Shown: piece by piece, positions 21,665 through 30,488 of the stretch | Numbering within the stretch: the stretch's first letter is position 1 | How the letters are laid out: each line of letters begins with the position of its first letter | From: Solirubrobacter deserti | GTDB taxonomy: Bacteria; Actinomycetota; Thermoleophilia; Solirubrobacterales; Solirubrobacteraceae | Direction: 5' to 3' | Assembly: GCF_003344625.1 (NCBI RefSeq) | Contig: NZ_QPKJ02000006.1 | Span: 434,001 to 498,000 of the forward strand | DNA length: 64,000 nucleotides | The notes under the pieces: model-generated | The model's input: the letters and a program-made list of their open reading frames with translations, nothing else | Databases searched by the model: none | Told to the model about the DNA's origin: nothing | Position numbers and translations under genes: made by a program

Positions 21665-24394
21665 CTAGGCCGCCGCCGCGAGCTCGGCGGCCAGGTCCGC
21701 GCGCGTGTTCACGCCGAGCTTGCGGTATCCCGCGGCCAGGTGCGTCTCGACCGTCTTGATCGACAGGAACAGCTCCTGCGCGATCACCCGGTTGCCCTTG
21801 CCGACCGCCGCCAGCTCGCAGATCTGCCGCTGCCGCGGCGTGAGCGCCGCGGTGCCCTCGGTGGCGGCCTGCCGCGGCCGCAGCCCGGTCGCGACCAGCT
21901 CCCGCCGCGCGCGCTGGGACAGCGGCACCGCACCGAGCGCGTCCGCCGCGGCCAGCGCGGGCCGGAGCGCCTCGCGCGCATCGACCCGCCGGCCGACGTA
22001 GGCCAGCGCCGCCCCGAGCTCGAGCCGCAGCCGCACCCCCTCGAGCCCGCCGGGCTGAACCGCGAGCCCGCGGCGGCACATCCCGATCCGCCGGGCCGCG
22101 TCCGGCTCGGCGAGCGCCCGGGCGTGCAGCGCCGCGGCGATCTGCGCGGGCGCGCCGAGCCGCTCCGCCTCGGCCACCGCGACGTCGGCGGCCCGCGCCG
22201 CCTCCGCGCGCCGCCCCAGGTGCGCGAGCGCGACCGCCCCGAGCACCCCGCCGCTGACGAGCGCGACCGCGCGCCCGAAGTCGCCCTCGGCGATCGCGAG
22301 CCGCGCCCGCGCCGCCGCGAGCTCGCGCGCGCCCCGGCCGCGCCCGGCGTTCGCGCCGCGCCACTCCGCGCCGCCCGCCGTCGCCGTCCCGCCCCACTCC
22401 GCGCCGCGCGCCGCCGCCGCCGCGCCGCGCCACTCCGTCGCTTCGCGCGCGCCCGCGCGGAGGACCGCGTGCGCCTCGCACACCGCGCCGCGTTCGGCCA
22501 GCGCGTGGACGAGCAGCGCCAGCGCGCCGCCGCGGAACGGCTCCGGGAACGCGAGCGCGGTGCGGGCGAGCCGCTCGGCCTCGATCAGGCGGCCCCGCCG
22601 CAGCGCGTGCTCGGCCGCGAGGCTCGTGGCCGCGGCGCGCATCCCGACGGTGGTCGCCGCGGCGCGCAGGGCCGTGATCGCCGGCTCCGCCGCGTCGTGC
22701 TCGCAGACGACGAGCACACGCGCGCACAGCTCGTACGCGCGGCGGCGGTCGGCCTCGGCCAGCAGGCGCGGGTCGGCGAGCGCCATGAGCGCCAGCCGCA
22801 CCGCGGCCGGGTCGCGCCGCCCGAGCGCGGCCCACGCGCGGTGCGCCAGCAGGACCACGTCCGTGCCGGACCGCCGGGCGAGCTGGCGCGCGTGCTCTTC
22901 ACGCTCGTCGATGAACGCGTCGAGCACGGCGTCGCAGTCGCCGGCGACCACGCCGAACGCCGCCAGCCGCCCGACGACGTCGACCGTGCGCACGCCGCAC
23001 TCGTCCGCCGCTGCCAGGAGCCAGCCGCGCGCCTCGGGCAGCCCGGCGTCGAACGCGGCCGTACCGAGGGCCGCGAGCAGTGCGCCCCGATCGTCGCCGG
23101 ATGCGCCCTCGTCCAGGGCGCGCCGGAGATACATGACCGCCTCGTCGGCGCCGGCCACGCCGCCGGACAGCTCGGCGCCCGCCGCAGGAGCGCTCGTCGA
23201 CGCGTCGCCGGCCCACGCCACGCCCGCGACGCCCGGCGTCCCCCCGTCACCGGCCCGCCCCACGCCCGCCACGCCCCGCGGCGTCCCCGTGCGGGCCTCG
23301 TGCGCGGCCGCCATCAGCCCGCGCGTCACGTCCGGGTCCGCCGCCGGAGCGCATTCGAGGAGATGGGCCGCGACGGTCCGGGCGCCGGCGCCCGCCTCCG
23401 TCAACGCGCGCGCGGCCGCGCGGTGCAGGCGCTCGCGCGTCGCGCGCGGGAGATCGGACGCGATCGACCTCGACACCAGCGGATGCACGAACCGGTTCTT
23501 CTCAGCGAGCCCGGCCGCCGCCAGGGCGTCGAAGGCGTGCGCGAGCTCGCGCACGCCCACCCCGGCGACGCGCGCGAGCACGTGCGGGGAGGCGGTGTCG
23601 CCGACGACGGCGGCCGCCTCGGCCACGCCCCGGTCGCGCGCGGACAGCTCAGCCAAGCGCCGGCGCACCGGCGCGCGCGAGACGCCGTCGCCCGAGGCCA
23701 GCTCGGTCAGCAGCCACGGGACGCCGCCGGAGGCGCGGTGCAGGTCGCGGCAGAGCGTTCCCGGCGCGTCCGCGAGGTGGCGCCGGACCAGGCGCGCGGC
23801 GCCCGCGGCCGACAGCGGCTCCAGCGCCCGCACGGCCGCCGCCCGGACGCCGCCGACCAGGCTCAGCAGGTCGCACGACCCGCGGGTGCCCACCAGGATC
23901 AACAGCGGAAGGTCCTCGACCCGCCGCGCGAGGTACGCCAGCACGGCGAGCGACTCACGGTCGGCCCACTGCGCGTCGTCGATCACGAGCGCCAGCGGCC
24001 CGAGGCCGGAGCACAGCCACAGCACGCTGTGCGCGAGCGGCAGCACGCCGGACGCGTCGCGCGGCGAGACGCCCTGCAGCAGCAACTCCCCGGCCACGGC
24101 GGCCGCACCCGTCGCGGCCTCCAAACGCTCGCGGGCCGGCGTCTCCAGCAACGCGCGCAGCACGCCGTAGGGCAGCTCGCGCTCCAGCGGACTGGGCGCG
24201 GCGCGCCGGACGAGCCATCCCGCAGCGCCGGCCATCGCGGCGCCCTGCTCGAGCAGCGTGGTCTTGCCGAGTCCGGCGGGCGCCTCGAACACGACGATCC
24301 CGCCGCCGCCGCGGACGGCGGAGCGCAGGGCGTCCAGTTCGAGGTGGCGCTCGATCAGACCCGGTGCAACGGTGGGAACATGTAGACGAGCCAT
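21665..24394 (-). CDS. LAL-type LuxR regulator (AAA ATPase plus C-terminal HTH)
   Basis: The 909-residue protein belongs to the large ATP-binding LuxR regulators. The N-terminal ATPase has Walker A A-P-A-G-L-G-K-T-T at 38-46 and Walker B L-V-I-D-D-A-Q-W-A-D near 140. A long helical Ala-rich repeat region follows. The last 60 residues carry a LuxR HTH (T-P-R-Q-R-Q-I-C-E-L-A, then S-I-K-T-V-E-T-H-L). Two low-complexity insertions interrupt the helical part, at about residues 365-411 (repeats of G-V-A-G-V plus A-G-D) and 650-690 (repeats of A-E-W-R/G-G). It is divergent from a GntR gene 63 bases away. The target and inducer are unknown. Confidence 0.88.
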   Translation of the reverse strand: MARLHVPTVAPGLIERHLELDALRSAVRGGGGIVVFEAPAGLGKTTLLEQGAAMAGAAGWLVRRAAPSPLERELPYGVLRALLETPARERLEAATGAAAVAGELLLQGVSPRDASGVLPLAHSVLWLCSGLGPLALVIDDAQWADRESLAVLAYLARRVEDLPLLILVGTRGSCDLLSLVGGVRAAAVRALEPLSAAGAARLVRRHLADAPGTLCRDLHRASGGVPWLLTELASGDGVSRAPVRRRLAELSARDRGVAEAAAVVGDTASPHVLARVAGVGVRELAHAFDALAAAGLAEKNRFVHPLVSRSIASDLPRATRERLHRAAARALTEAGAGARTVAAHLLECAPAADPDVTRGLMAAAHEARTGTPRGVAGVGRAGDGGTPGVAGVAWAGDASTSAPAAGAELSGGVAGADEAVMYLRRALDEGASGDDRGALLAALGTAAFDAGLPEARGWLLAAADECGVRTVDVVGRLAAFGVVAGDCDAVLDAFIDEREEHARQLARRSGTDVVLLAHRAWAALGRRDPAAVRLALMALADPRLLAEADRRRAYELCARVLVVCEHDAAEPAITALRAAATTVGMRAAATSLAAEHALRRGRLIEAERLARTALAFPEPFRGGALALLVHALAERGAVCEAHAVLRAGAREATEWRGAAAAARGAEWGGTATAGGAEWRGANAGRGRGARELAAARARLAIAEGDFGRAVALVSGGVLGAVALAHLGRRAEAARAADVAVAEAERLGAPAQIAAALHARALAEPDAARRIGMCRRGLAVQPGGLEGVRLRLELGAALAYVGRRVDAREALRPALAAADALGAVPLSQRARRELVATGLRPRQAATEGTAALTPRQRQICELAAVGKGNRVIAQELFLSIKTVETHLAAGYRKLGVNTRADLAAELAAAA
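22339..22445. repeat. Imperfect GC-rich tandem repeat inside the LAL regulator
   Basis: A degenerate unit containing CGCCACTCCG or CCCACTCCG followed by CGCCG runs recurs about four times. It encodes Ala/Gly/Arg with A-E-W-R-G or A-E-W-G-G on the minus strand. The repeat is in frame and has no similarity to LuxR-family conserved motifs. It resembles slippage-generated expansion in a linker. Confidence 0.5.
23165..23300. repeat. Second low-complexity insertion in the LAL regulator
   Basis: On the minus strand this stretch encodes Gly/Ala/Val-rich residues with a near-duplicate of the form G-V-A-G-V-[G/A]-[R/W]-A-G-D preceded by G-T-P. It lies between helical repeats of the protein and breaks their spacing. 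The DNA is a GC-rich imperfect direct repeat (cgcccgcgacgcc/cgcccgccacgcc). It keeps the frame. Confidence 0.45.
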
Positions 24395-24457
24395 GAGAAG
24401 TCGTCAGACGTTAGACTTTTACGGCTCCCCTCGGCTAGTGTGGCCACCTCCCCTCTT

Positions 24458-25123
24458 ATGACCGTCCGCCGGCTCTCACTCGTCGATCAAGTGCGCCGCG
24501 GGCTGCTGGACGACCTCGTCCTGGGCACCCTGTCGCCGGGCGACAAGCTCCCGAACGAGGACAAGCTCGGCGAGCGCTTCGGCGTGAGCCGCGCGACCGT
24601 CCGCGAGGCCGTGCTGGGCCTGCTGGAAGCCGGCTACCTCACGCGCCGCCACGGCTCGGGCACCTACGTCGCCGAGGCGCCGCGCAGCCGTCACCCGCTC
24701 GAGTCGATCGTCGACTACGCGGCCGCGATCGAGGCCGCGGGCCACACCGCGACCGTTCGCACGCTGAAGGAGACCGTCCGCGCAGCCACGCCGGAGGAGT
24801 TCGAGCACCTGCACGCGGACACGGTCACCGAGCTCGAACGCGTCCGGCTCGCCGACGGCCGCCCGGTCATCTACTCCCGCGACCGCCACCCCGCGAACAC
24901 CGCCAGCCCGACGCACCTGATCCGCCGCGCGTCCGCCCACCTGATGCCCACGCTCGCGGACGAGCACCTCGCCCAGCGCCTGGACATCGCCCCCGGCAGC
25001 CCGCTGCTCCAGGTCGACCAGATCGCCTACGACGCGCCCGGCCGCGCGGTGATGCTCTCACTGGAGTGGCACGTCGGCGACGCGTTCGAGCTGATCCTCA
25101 ACCGGCGGGCGTCCGCCGACTGA
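24458..25123 (+). CDS. GntR family regulator with UTRA domain
   Basis: The 221-residue protein has an N-terminal winged helix (about 5-70: L-S-P-G-D-K-L-P-N-E-D-K-L-G-E-R-F-G-V-S-R-A-T-V-R-E-A, then R-R-H-G-S-G-T-Y-V). A C-terminal UTRA-like ligand domain carries E-R-V-R-L-A-D-G-R-P-V-I-Y-S. The ATG at 24458 is preferred; a GTG six codons upstream is possible. It is divergent from the LAL regulator. Its 3' end overlaps a convergent membrane-protein gene by 26 bases. The effector is probably a small metabolite and is not identifiable here. Confidence 0.9.
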   Translation: MTVRRLSLVDQVRRGLLDDLVLGTLSPGDKLPNEDKLGERFGVSRATVREAVLGLLEAGYLTRRHGSGTYVAEAPRSRHPLESIVDYAAAIEAAGHTATVRTLKETVRAATPEEFEHLHADTVTELERVRLADGRPVIYSRDRHPANTASPTHLIRRASAHLMPTLADEHLAQRLDIAPGSPLLQVDQIAYDAPGRAVMLSLEWHVGDAFELILNRRASAD

Positions 25124-25451
25124 GCGCGACGCCGGTCGCGCCGTCCACGACCGTCAGGCCGAGGAGCGCGTACCCGGTCCAGCGCGCCTCGCGCGATCGG
25201 CGGCCCACCCCGAGAAAGTAGGCCGCCATCGCCAGGTTGAGCGCCGCGCGCCCGATCATCCACGGCCAGCGCGGCTCACCCCGCACGAGGCCCGGCGCCA
25301 ACGCCAGATCCGCCGCGCCGATCAGCCGCAGCGGCCCTTCCTGGCCGCGCAGCCCCAACCGGCGAGCCGCGAGCCCCGGAGCGGCGACGAGCGCCACACC
25401 GGTCGCAGTCGTGATGTAGCCGACCGAAGTGGGCATGTCCTCGAGCGCCAT
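25098..25451 (-). CDS. DUF4267-like small membrane protein
   Basis: The 117-residue protein has about four hydrophobic segments and Gly/Ala-rich turns. It opens with S-V-G-Y-I-T-T-A-T-G-V-A-L-V-A-A-P and has a R-x-I-G-A-A-D-L-A-L-A-P-G-L central stretch, the pattern of DUF4267-type proteins. The function of that family is unknown. It overlaps the 3' end of the convergent GntR gene by 26 bases. Confidence 0.7.
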   Translation of the reverse strand: MALEDMPTSVGYITTATGVALVAAPGLAARRLGLRGQEGPLRLIGAADLALAPGLVRGEPRWPWMIGRAALNLAMAAYFLGVGRRSREARWTGYALLGLTVVDGATGVALSRRTPAG

Positions 25452-25559
25452 GGCCCCTTCCTACCACAGGGTCGCCGCCCAAAGTCCAGGGTGGCGCCCT
25501 GATTGTCCGGGCGCCGCCGCCCGTCCACGCTGCCGCTTCCCCAACCTCGGAGAACACCC

Positions 25560-26003
25560 ATGAAGCGGATCATCGGACTGGCGCTCGCGGTGGCGGCCCT
25601 CGCGGCCGGCTGCGGCTCGACCGCCGACAAGAACGAATACGTCAACAGCGTCAACCAGGCCCAAGCCGCGCTGACGACGACGCTGACGAAGATCAACCCC
25701 GCGGGCAAGCCGAACCAGATCGCGGCCGAGCTCGACGAGGGCGGCGAGGCGATCGACACGGCGGTCAAGGACCTGCAGGCCATCACCCCGCCCGACGACG
25801 CCACCAAGCCCCATGGCCGGATCGTGAACGGCCTGTCGGCGCTCGCGTCCACGTTCCACGACGCGGCCGACGCCGCCCGCGCCAAGGACACGGCCAAGAT
25901 GGCGGAGCTGCTCAACGGCATCCAGACCTCCGCGGGCGCCAAGGAGCTCGAGACCGCGCAGCGGGAGCTGATGGCCAATGGCTACAAGTTCGAGGAGGCC
26001 TGA
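25560..26003 (+). CDS. Predicted lipoprotein, helical
   Basis: The 147-residue protein has a type II signal peptide with lipobox L-A-A-G-C, so the mature protein starts at Cys18. The remainder is charged and helical, rich in Ala, Lys and Gln, without Cys. The ATG at 25560 is chosen because the 19 upstream codons in the same frame are Arg/Pro-rich and not signal-like. It is probably anchored on the outer face of the membrane. No family is recognised. Confidence 0.8.
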   Translation: MKRIIGLALAVAALAAGCGSTADKNEYVNSVNQAQAALTTTLTKINPAGKPNQIAAELDEGGEAIDTAVKDLQAITPPDDATKPHGRIVNGLSALASTFHDAADAARAKDTAKMAELLNGIQTSAGAKELETAQRELMANGYKFEEA

Positions 26004-26086
26004 GCGCGGCACCGCGCCGACTTGACGAGAATCAAACAAAGCGCATGGAGGTTCTTGAGGAACCGGCCATAGCCTGAGTGTTGACC

Positions 26087-26665
26087 ATGCCCAGCACTTC
26101 GTCTAAGAATGGCCGGCCCTCTGGGGAGACCTCCGAGGCCCGCATCGCCAAGGCTCTCGCCCATCCCCTCCGCGCCCAGATCCTCCAGCGACTCGGCGAG
26201 CGCGTGTCCAGCCCCGGTGACCTCGCCGATGAGCTGGGCGCGCCGCTCGGCGTCGTCAGCTACCACGTCCGCATGCTGCGGGACTACAACTGCGTCGAGC
26301 TCGTCCGCACCGAGCCCGTCCGCGGCGCCCTGCAGCACTTCTACAAGGCCACCGCGCGCCCGAACCTCGACGACGCCACGTGGCGCACGCTGCCCTCGCA
26401 GCTGCGCGGGGAGCTTGCCGACGGCACGCTCACGGCGCTCGTCGAGGACCTGGCGGCCGCGGCCGACGCGGACCAGCTGACCGACCCCGAGGTCGTGCTC
26501 ACGCGCACCCCGCTCGAGCTCGACGAGCGCGCCTGGAAGAAGCTCAACAAGCTGCTCGCCAAGACGCAGGAGCAGGCGCTGGCCATCGCGGCCGAGAGCG
26601 CCAAACGCGGAACCGATGGCGCGTTCCAGACGGAGCTCGCGCTGCTGCACTTCAAGCGCGCGTAG
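26087..26665 (+). CDS. ArsR-like winged-helix transcriptional regulator
   Basis: The 192-residue protein has an N-terminal ArsR-type winged helix (about 18-95). It contains A-L-A-H-P-L-R-A-Q-I-L-Q-R-L, S-P-G-D-L-A-D-E-L, G-V-V-S-Y-H-V-R-M-L as recognition helix, and R-G-A-L-Q-H-F-Y-K as wing. A helical C-terminal domain of about 90 residues follows. There are no metal-binding Cys clusters, so it is probably not a metal sensor. A GTG at 26078 is an alternative start. An inverted repeat GGTTC-TTGAG-GAACC lies about 35 bases upstream and could be its operator. Confidence 0.85.
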   Translation: MPSTSSKNGRPSGETSEARIAKALAHPLRAQILQRLGERVSSPGDLADELGAPLGVVSYHVRMLRDYNCVELVRTEPVRGALQHFYKATARPNLDDATWRTLPSQLRGELADGTLTALVEDLAAAADADQLTDPEVVLTRTPLELDERAWKKLNKLLAKTQEQALAIAAESAKRGTDGAFQTELALLHFKRA

Positions 26666-26676
26666 ACGCACCGCAC

Positions 26677-26716
26677 CGGCCGGGCGCCCGCCGATGAATT
26701 CGGCGGCGTCCGGCCG
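26677..26716. terminator. GC-rich hairpin after the ArsR-like gene
   Basis: CGGCCGG-GCGCC-CGCCG pairs with CGGCGG-CGT-CCGGCCG through a near-complete stem around an AT-rich loop (ATGAATT). It starts 11 bases after the regulator's stop codon and ends 12 bases before the next ATG. It probably separates the two genes' transcripts. No T-tract is present. Confidence 0.45.
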
Positions 26717-26728
26717 TCAAAGCTCCGC

Positions 26729-27469
26729 ATGGACACCTTCGGAGCCAAGACCGACCCGGCGATCCTGCTCATCCACGGCGCCGGCAACAACCGCTTCGCG
26801 TGGCCGGACGAGTTCTGCACGCGGCTCGCGGACGGCGGACGGTTCGTGATCCGCTACGACTTCGCCGGCGCGAGCGTCGACGCGCTCGCCGAAGACGCGC
26901 TGCGCCGCTTCGACGACGCCCACGTCGTCGGGCTCTCGCTCGGCGGCCTCGTCGGCCTGCGGCTGGCGCTCGACCACCCCGAGCGAGTCCACTCGCTCAC
27001 GCTGCTCTCCACCACGCCCGGCGGCGACGGACTGCCCGACAGCGCCGACGGCCTGTTCGACGACTTGCCGGAGCCGCCCGACTGGTCCGATCGCGCCGCC
27101 GTGGTCGAGTTCCTCGTCGAGTCCGAGCGGCCGTTCTCGCCCCGCTTCGACGAGCCCGCCACGCGCGCGTACGCCGAGCGCGTCGCGGACGATCCCAGCT
27201 CGGTGCGCACGTTCATCGAGGCCCCGTTCGACTGGGGCGAGCCGATGCGGGCGCGCCTGGGCACGCTGCGCACCCCGACGCTCGTCATCCACGGCGCGCA
27301 GGACCCCGTCTTCCCGCTCGAGCACGGCGAGACGCTCGCGCGCGAGATCCCGGGCGCCGCGCTGCTCGTGCTGCCGGAGACCGGCCACGAGTACCCGCCG
27401 CGCCGGCACTGGGACACCGTCGTGTCCGCCATCCTCCGGCACACGAATGCGGATCGCGGTCTTCGGTGA
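26729..27469 (+). CDS. Alpha/beta hydrolase
   Basis: The 246-residue protein has the oxyanion loop I-H-G-A-G-N-N, nucleophile elbow G-L-S-L-G-G, acid in H-G-A-Q-D-P-V-F-P, and catalytic His in P-E-T-G-H-E-Y. The layout matches small esterase/haloalkane dehalogenase-like hydrolases. The substrate is unknown. The 3' end overlaps the start of the following phosphoesterase gene by 23 bases, so they form an operon. Confidence 0.88.
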   Translation: MDTFGAKTDPAILLIHGAGNNRFAWPDEFCTRLADGGRFVIRYDFAGASVDALAEDALRRFDDAHVVGLSLGGLVGLRLALDHPERVHSLTLLSTTPGGDGLPDSADGLFDDLPEPPDWSDRAAVVEFLVESERPFSPRFDEPATRAYAERVADDPSSVRTFIEAPFDWGEPMRARLGTLRTPTLVIHGAQDPVFPLEHGETLAREIPGAALLVLPETGHEYPPRRHWDTVVSAILRHTNADRGLR

Positions 27470-28166
27470 CGCCCACGCGCACGCCGAGGCGCTCGACGCG
27501 GTGATCGCCGCCGCCGAGCGCGCGGGCGTCGACGCGCTGTGGTCGCTCGGGGACATGATCGGCGGCGGGCCGGACCCGGCGTACGTCGTGCGGGTCACGC
27601 GCGAGCGCTGCCTCCTCGCGCTGATGGGCAACCACGACTACGCCGCGACCGGCTCGGTCGACCCGTCGCGGTTGGGCGGCGCGACGCGCTCGCTCGAGCT
27701 CGCCCGCGAGGCGCTCGGCGAAGACGACCTCGCCTGGATGCGCGGCCGCCGGCCCGCGGCGCGCCGCGCGGACGTGGAGTGCTGGCACGGCGGGCCGCGC
27801 AACCCGGTGTGGGAGTTCGTCGGCCCGTCCAACGCGGACGCGTGCCTGGCGCGGCAGAAGGCGTCGCTCGGGCTGGTCGCGCACACGCACGTCGCGGCCG
27901 CCTTCACGCCCGGGCGCCGGGTGAAGGTCCGCGTGGGCGAGCCGCTCGACCTGCGCGGCGGCAAATGGCTGCTGAACCCGGGCGCGGTGGGCGCGCGCGT
28001 GCCGCCTCGCCGCGGCTGGTTCGCCGCGCTGGACGCCGAGGCAGCCGACGGCGCGTTCTGGCTCGAGCTCGATCTGGCCGCGCAGCTCGCGACCTGGCGT
28101 CGCGCCCCGTACGATCCCCGGCCGGGCCGTCTACGCGCCCGTGCCCTCGGGATCGACGACCCATGA
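27447..28166 (+). CDS. Calcineurin-like metallophosphoesterase (YfcE/MJ0936 type)
   Basis: The 239-residue protein has the full metal-binding motif set: G-D-A-H-A-H at the N-terminus, L-G-D-M-I-G-G-G-P-D, G-N-H-D-Y, a later W-H-G-G-P, and A-H-T-H. N-P-G-A-V-G near the end is typical of YfcE-like phosphodiesterases. It probably hydrolyses phosphomonoesters or diesters in the cytoplasm. It is co-transcribed with the upstream hydrolase and followed by a strong hairpin. Confidence 0.9.
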   Translation: MRIAVFGDAHAHAEALDAVIAAAERAGVDALWSLGDMIGGGPDPAYVVRVTRERCLLALMGNHDYAATGSVDPSRLGGATRSLELAREALGEDDLAWMRGRRPAARRADVECWHGGPRNPVWEFVGPSNADACLARQKASLGLVAHTHVAAAFTPGRRVKVRVGEPLDLRGGKWLLNPGAVGARVPPRRGWFAALDAEAADGAFWLELDLAAQLATWRRAPYDPRPGRLRARALGIDDP

Positions 28167-28200
28167 CGCTTCCCTCACCCTACGGTCGCCCGTGAGGCAC

Positions 28201-28232
28201 CGGCGGACCCGCCCCGAGGGGCAGGTCCGCCG
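28201..28232. terminator. Strong bidirectional hairpin between convergent genes
   Basis: CGGCGGACCCGCCC pairs with GGGCAGGTCCGCCG (14-base stem with one C/T mismatch, 4-base loop). It lies in the 77-base gap between the phosphoesterase and the convergent LVIVD-repeat gene. Stem strength and position support termination in both directions despite the lack of a T-run. Confidence 0.65.
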
Positions 28233-28243
28233 TGCCCGAGTGG

Positions 28244-30349
28244 CTACGGCTGCGTCGTCGACAGGGTGAACGTCAGCGTCTTGCTGTACGTGCCCGTCCG
28301 CAGCGGATCGGTGTCCTTGACCGACTGCTTGAACTCGACCTCGATCATGTCGTTGGTCACCGGAGCGTTCCAGATGAACACGTTCTTCGGCGTGGTCAGG
28401 CTGAAGTACTCCGTGCCCGCGGCCCCGGACTTCCGAGCGCGGACCTGCAACGGCTGAGCCATCGTGAACGTGCCGTTGACCAGGTGCCCGGTGCTCGTGG
28501 ACGACGGATCCGACACGGTCAGCAGCGCGGAACCAGCGGTCGAGATGACCGTCGCCTGCGTACCGCCGAAGTAGTCCTGCGTAACACCAGGCTGGAACGC
28601 GCCGAGCCCCGGCGCGGCCCCCAGCGACAGCGACAGCGTCGCCGGCACGTTGCCCGTGACCGGCGCCTCGACCGGCGGGGCCTCCATGTAGACGGCGCTG
28701 ACCTGGCTCTGCGGGTTCGAGCGCACGAGCTTCTGCGTCGCCTCCGCGGAGCGGATGTCGGCGGCGGTCAGGCCACCGGCCGTCGGCGCGAGCTTGAACG
28801 TGTCCAGACCGCGCGAGATCTCGGTGCCGTAGATGGCGCCGTTGTACCAGTAGGTCGACCAGAAGCCGCCGTTGGACGGGTTGCCGTTGGCGTCGACCGG
28901 GCCGCGGTCGAAGTAGCCGATCTCCTTCGGCTTCGACAGGTCGGTCCAGTCGATCAGCGAGGCGCCGCCCTGGTACCAGGCCTGGATCATGATGTTCTTA
29001 CCGCGCACCGGCACGAGGTTGCCCACGTGCGAGACGCAGTTCTCGGCCGTCGTCTGCGCGACCGGCAGCTTGTAGTAGCTGCGGAACACGAGCTTCTTGT
29101 TGACGATCTCGTAGATGGCGTCGGCGCCCCAGCTCAGCTGGTCGGCCGCGCGGCAGCGGGCGTAGTTGCCGCCGCCCCACTCGTCCGTGAACAGGATGGC
29201 CTTGCCGTCATTGGAGAACGTCGCGCCGTGCCAGTAGGCGAACAGCGGGTCGGCCACGGCGTCGATGCGCTTCGGGTTGGCCGGGTCGGAGATGTCGATC
29301 AGGAGGCCGTTGCCCTCGCAGGCGCCGGCGGCCAGGCCGATCTCCTCGTAGACCGTGATGTCGTGGCAGGCGTCCGTGATCGGCGACGGCTGCCACTGGG
29401 CGCCGTGCAGATTCGGGCTCTGCATCGGCGGGGTCGGCGTGCAGGCCGGCGTGGCCGACGCGCACGGGTGCTGCGGCGTCTGCGGCGCGTTCTGCAGACC
29501 GTCGATGCGGCCCGTCGTCTCGTCGCGGAACAGGCGCGAGTGGTTCACGACCGCCGCGGCGGTCGGGTTGGCGAGCGGGACCTTGATGACCTCGATGCGC
29601 CAGAACGACGAGTTCGGGTTGTCGGCCATCGCGTTGTTGCACTCCAGGCCGGCGATCGCGGTCTGGTCGGTCGCCGAGGACGAGCTCGTGCCCGAGACGT
29701 AGATGTAGACGTTGTTCGGGTCGCTCTTCGGCGTCAGCAGCGTGTGCGTGTGCGAGCCGCGGCACGTCACGACGCCGCCGAGGTTCACCGGGTTGTTGAT
29801 GTCCGAGATGTCGAAAATGCGGACGCCGCGGAAGCGGTTCTGTGGGGTTGCCGGCGCCTGCTGCGTCGACGCGGTGCAGTCGCGCTTGGCGTTCTGGGAC
29901 TCCACGGACACGAACAGCAGGTTGCCGTGCACCGACACGTCGTTCTGGCTGCCCAGGCAGTAGACCTGCTTCACCAGCACGGGCGCGGCCGGGTTGGCGA
30001 TGTTGTAGATGTTGATGCCGCTGAAGTTGCCGACGAACGCGTAGTCGCCCTGGAAGGCGGCGTCCGAGTTGATGCCGTTGACGGCGGGCTGCCCGGACGG
30101 GTTCGTCGTGGGCAGCGGCGTGTTCTTCAGGTGCTCAAGTCCGAGCGCGGCCTTGCCGGCCGTGTCGCCCGCACCCGCCGCGAGACCGATCCGCGGATCG
30201 CCCGAGGTCAGCGGGTAGTTCGGCGCCGGCGCCTGGGCGGAAGCCGCAGCGGCCGGGATGCCCGCCAGGAGCGCCGCTCCCACGACGGCCCCCAGAAGCC
30301 GCCGGGACCGCCGGCGGTCGGGACGCTTCAGCGTCGCGTCATGCGACAT
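28244..30349 (-). CDS. Secreted LVIVD-repeat (beta-propeller-like) protein
   Basis: The 701-residue protein has an Arg-rich N-terminus and a hydrophobic segment ending A-S-A-Q (about 38), giving a Sec or weak Tat signal. Repeated V-x-I-F-D-I-S-D-x-x-N-P and L-L-I-D-I-S-D-P-A-N-P-K-R-I motifs at about 30-60 residue spacing are LVIVD repeats, expected to fold as a propeller. A C-terminal beta domain follows (about 590-701). Conserved His/Cys such as C-R-G-S-H-T-H could bind metal. The function is unknown; similar proteins are exported or surface-bound. It is divergent from the DUF305 lipoprotein. Confidence 0.8.
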   Translation of the reverse strand: MSHDATLKRPDRRRSRRLLGAVVGAALLAGIPAAAASAQAPAPNYPLTSGDPRIGLAAGAGDTAGKAALGLEHLKNTPLPTTNPSGQPAVNGINSDAAFQGDYAFVGNFSGINIYNIANPAAPVLVKQVYCLGSQNDVSVHGNLLFVSVESQNAKRDCTASTQQAPATPQNRFRGVRIFDISDINNPVNLGGVVTCRGSHTHTLLTPKSDPNNVYIYVSGTSSSSATDQTAIAGLECNNAMADNPNSSFWRIEVIKVPLANPTAAAVVNHSRLFRDETTGRIDGLQNAPQTPQHPCASATPACTPTPPMQSPNLHGAQWQPSPITDACHDITVYEEIGLAAGACEGNGLLIDISDPANPKRIDAVADPLFAYWHGATFSNDGKAILFTDEWGGGNYARCRAADQLSWGADAIYEIVNKKLVFRSYYKLPVAQTTAENCVSHVGNLVPVRGKNIMIQAWYQGGASLIDWTDLSKPKEIGYFDRGPVDANGNPSNGGFWSTYWYNGAIYGTEISRGLDTFKLAPTAGGLTAADIRSAEATQKLVRSNPQSQVSAVYMEAPPVEAPVTGNVPATLSLSLGAAPGLGAFQPGVTQDYFGGTQATVISTAGSALLTVSDPSSTSTGHLVNGTFTMAQPLQVRARKSGAAGTEYFSLTTPKNVFIWNAPVTNDMIEVEFKQSVKDTDPLRTGTYSKTLTFTLSTTQP

Positions 30350-30488
30350 AGGTTCGAAAACCCCCTCCAGTTGATCAAGGTGTGCCCCTCATGGCACGGG
30401 CCCTCAGGCTCGGAACGCTACCTTCACCGGCAGCTCATTGGCAACTGAAGTCGGTACAAAGGTGTTAATCGGACGGTACATTGGCGCC

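Noticed and set aside
24395..24457. A GntR operator and sigma-70 promoter in the LAL/GntR spacer
   Set aside because: Short dyads (AGTC...GACT) and TTAGAC/TAGTGT boxes can be drawn, but the arms are only 4 bases and the spacing is poor.
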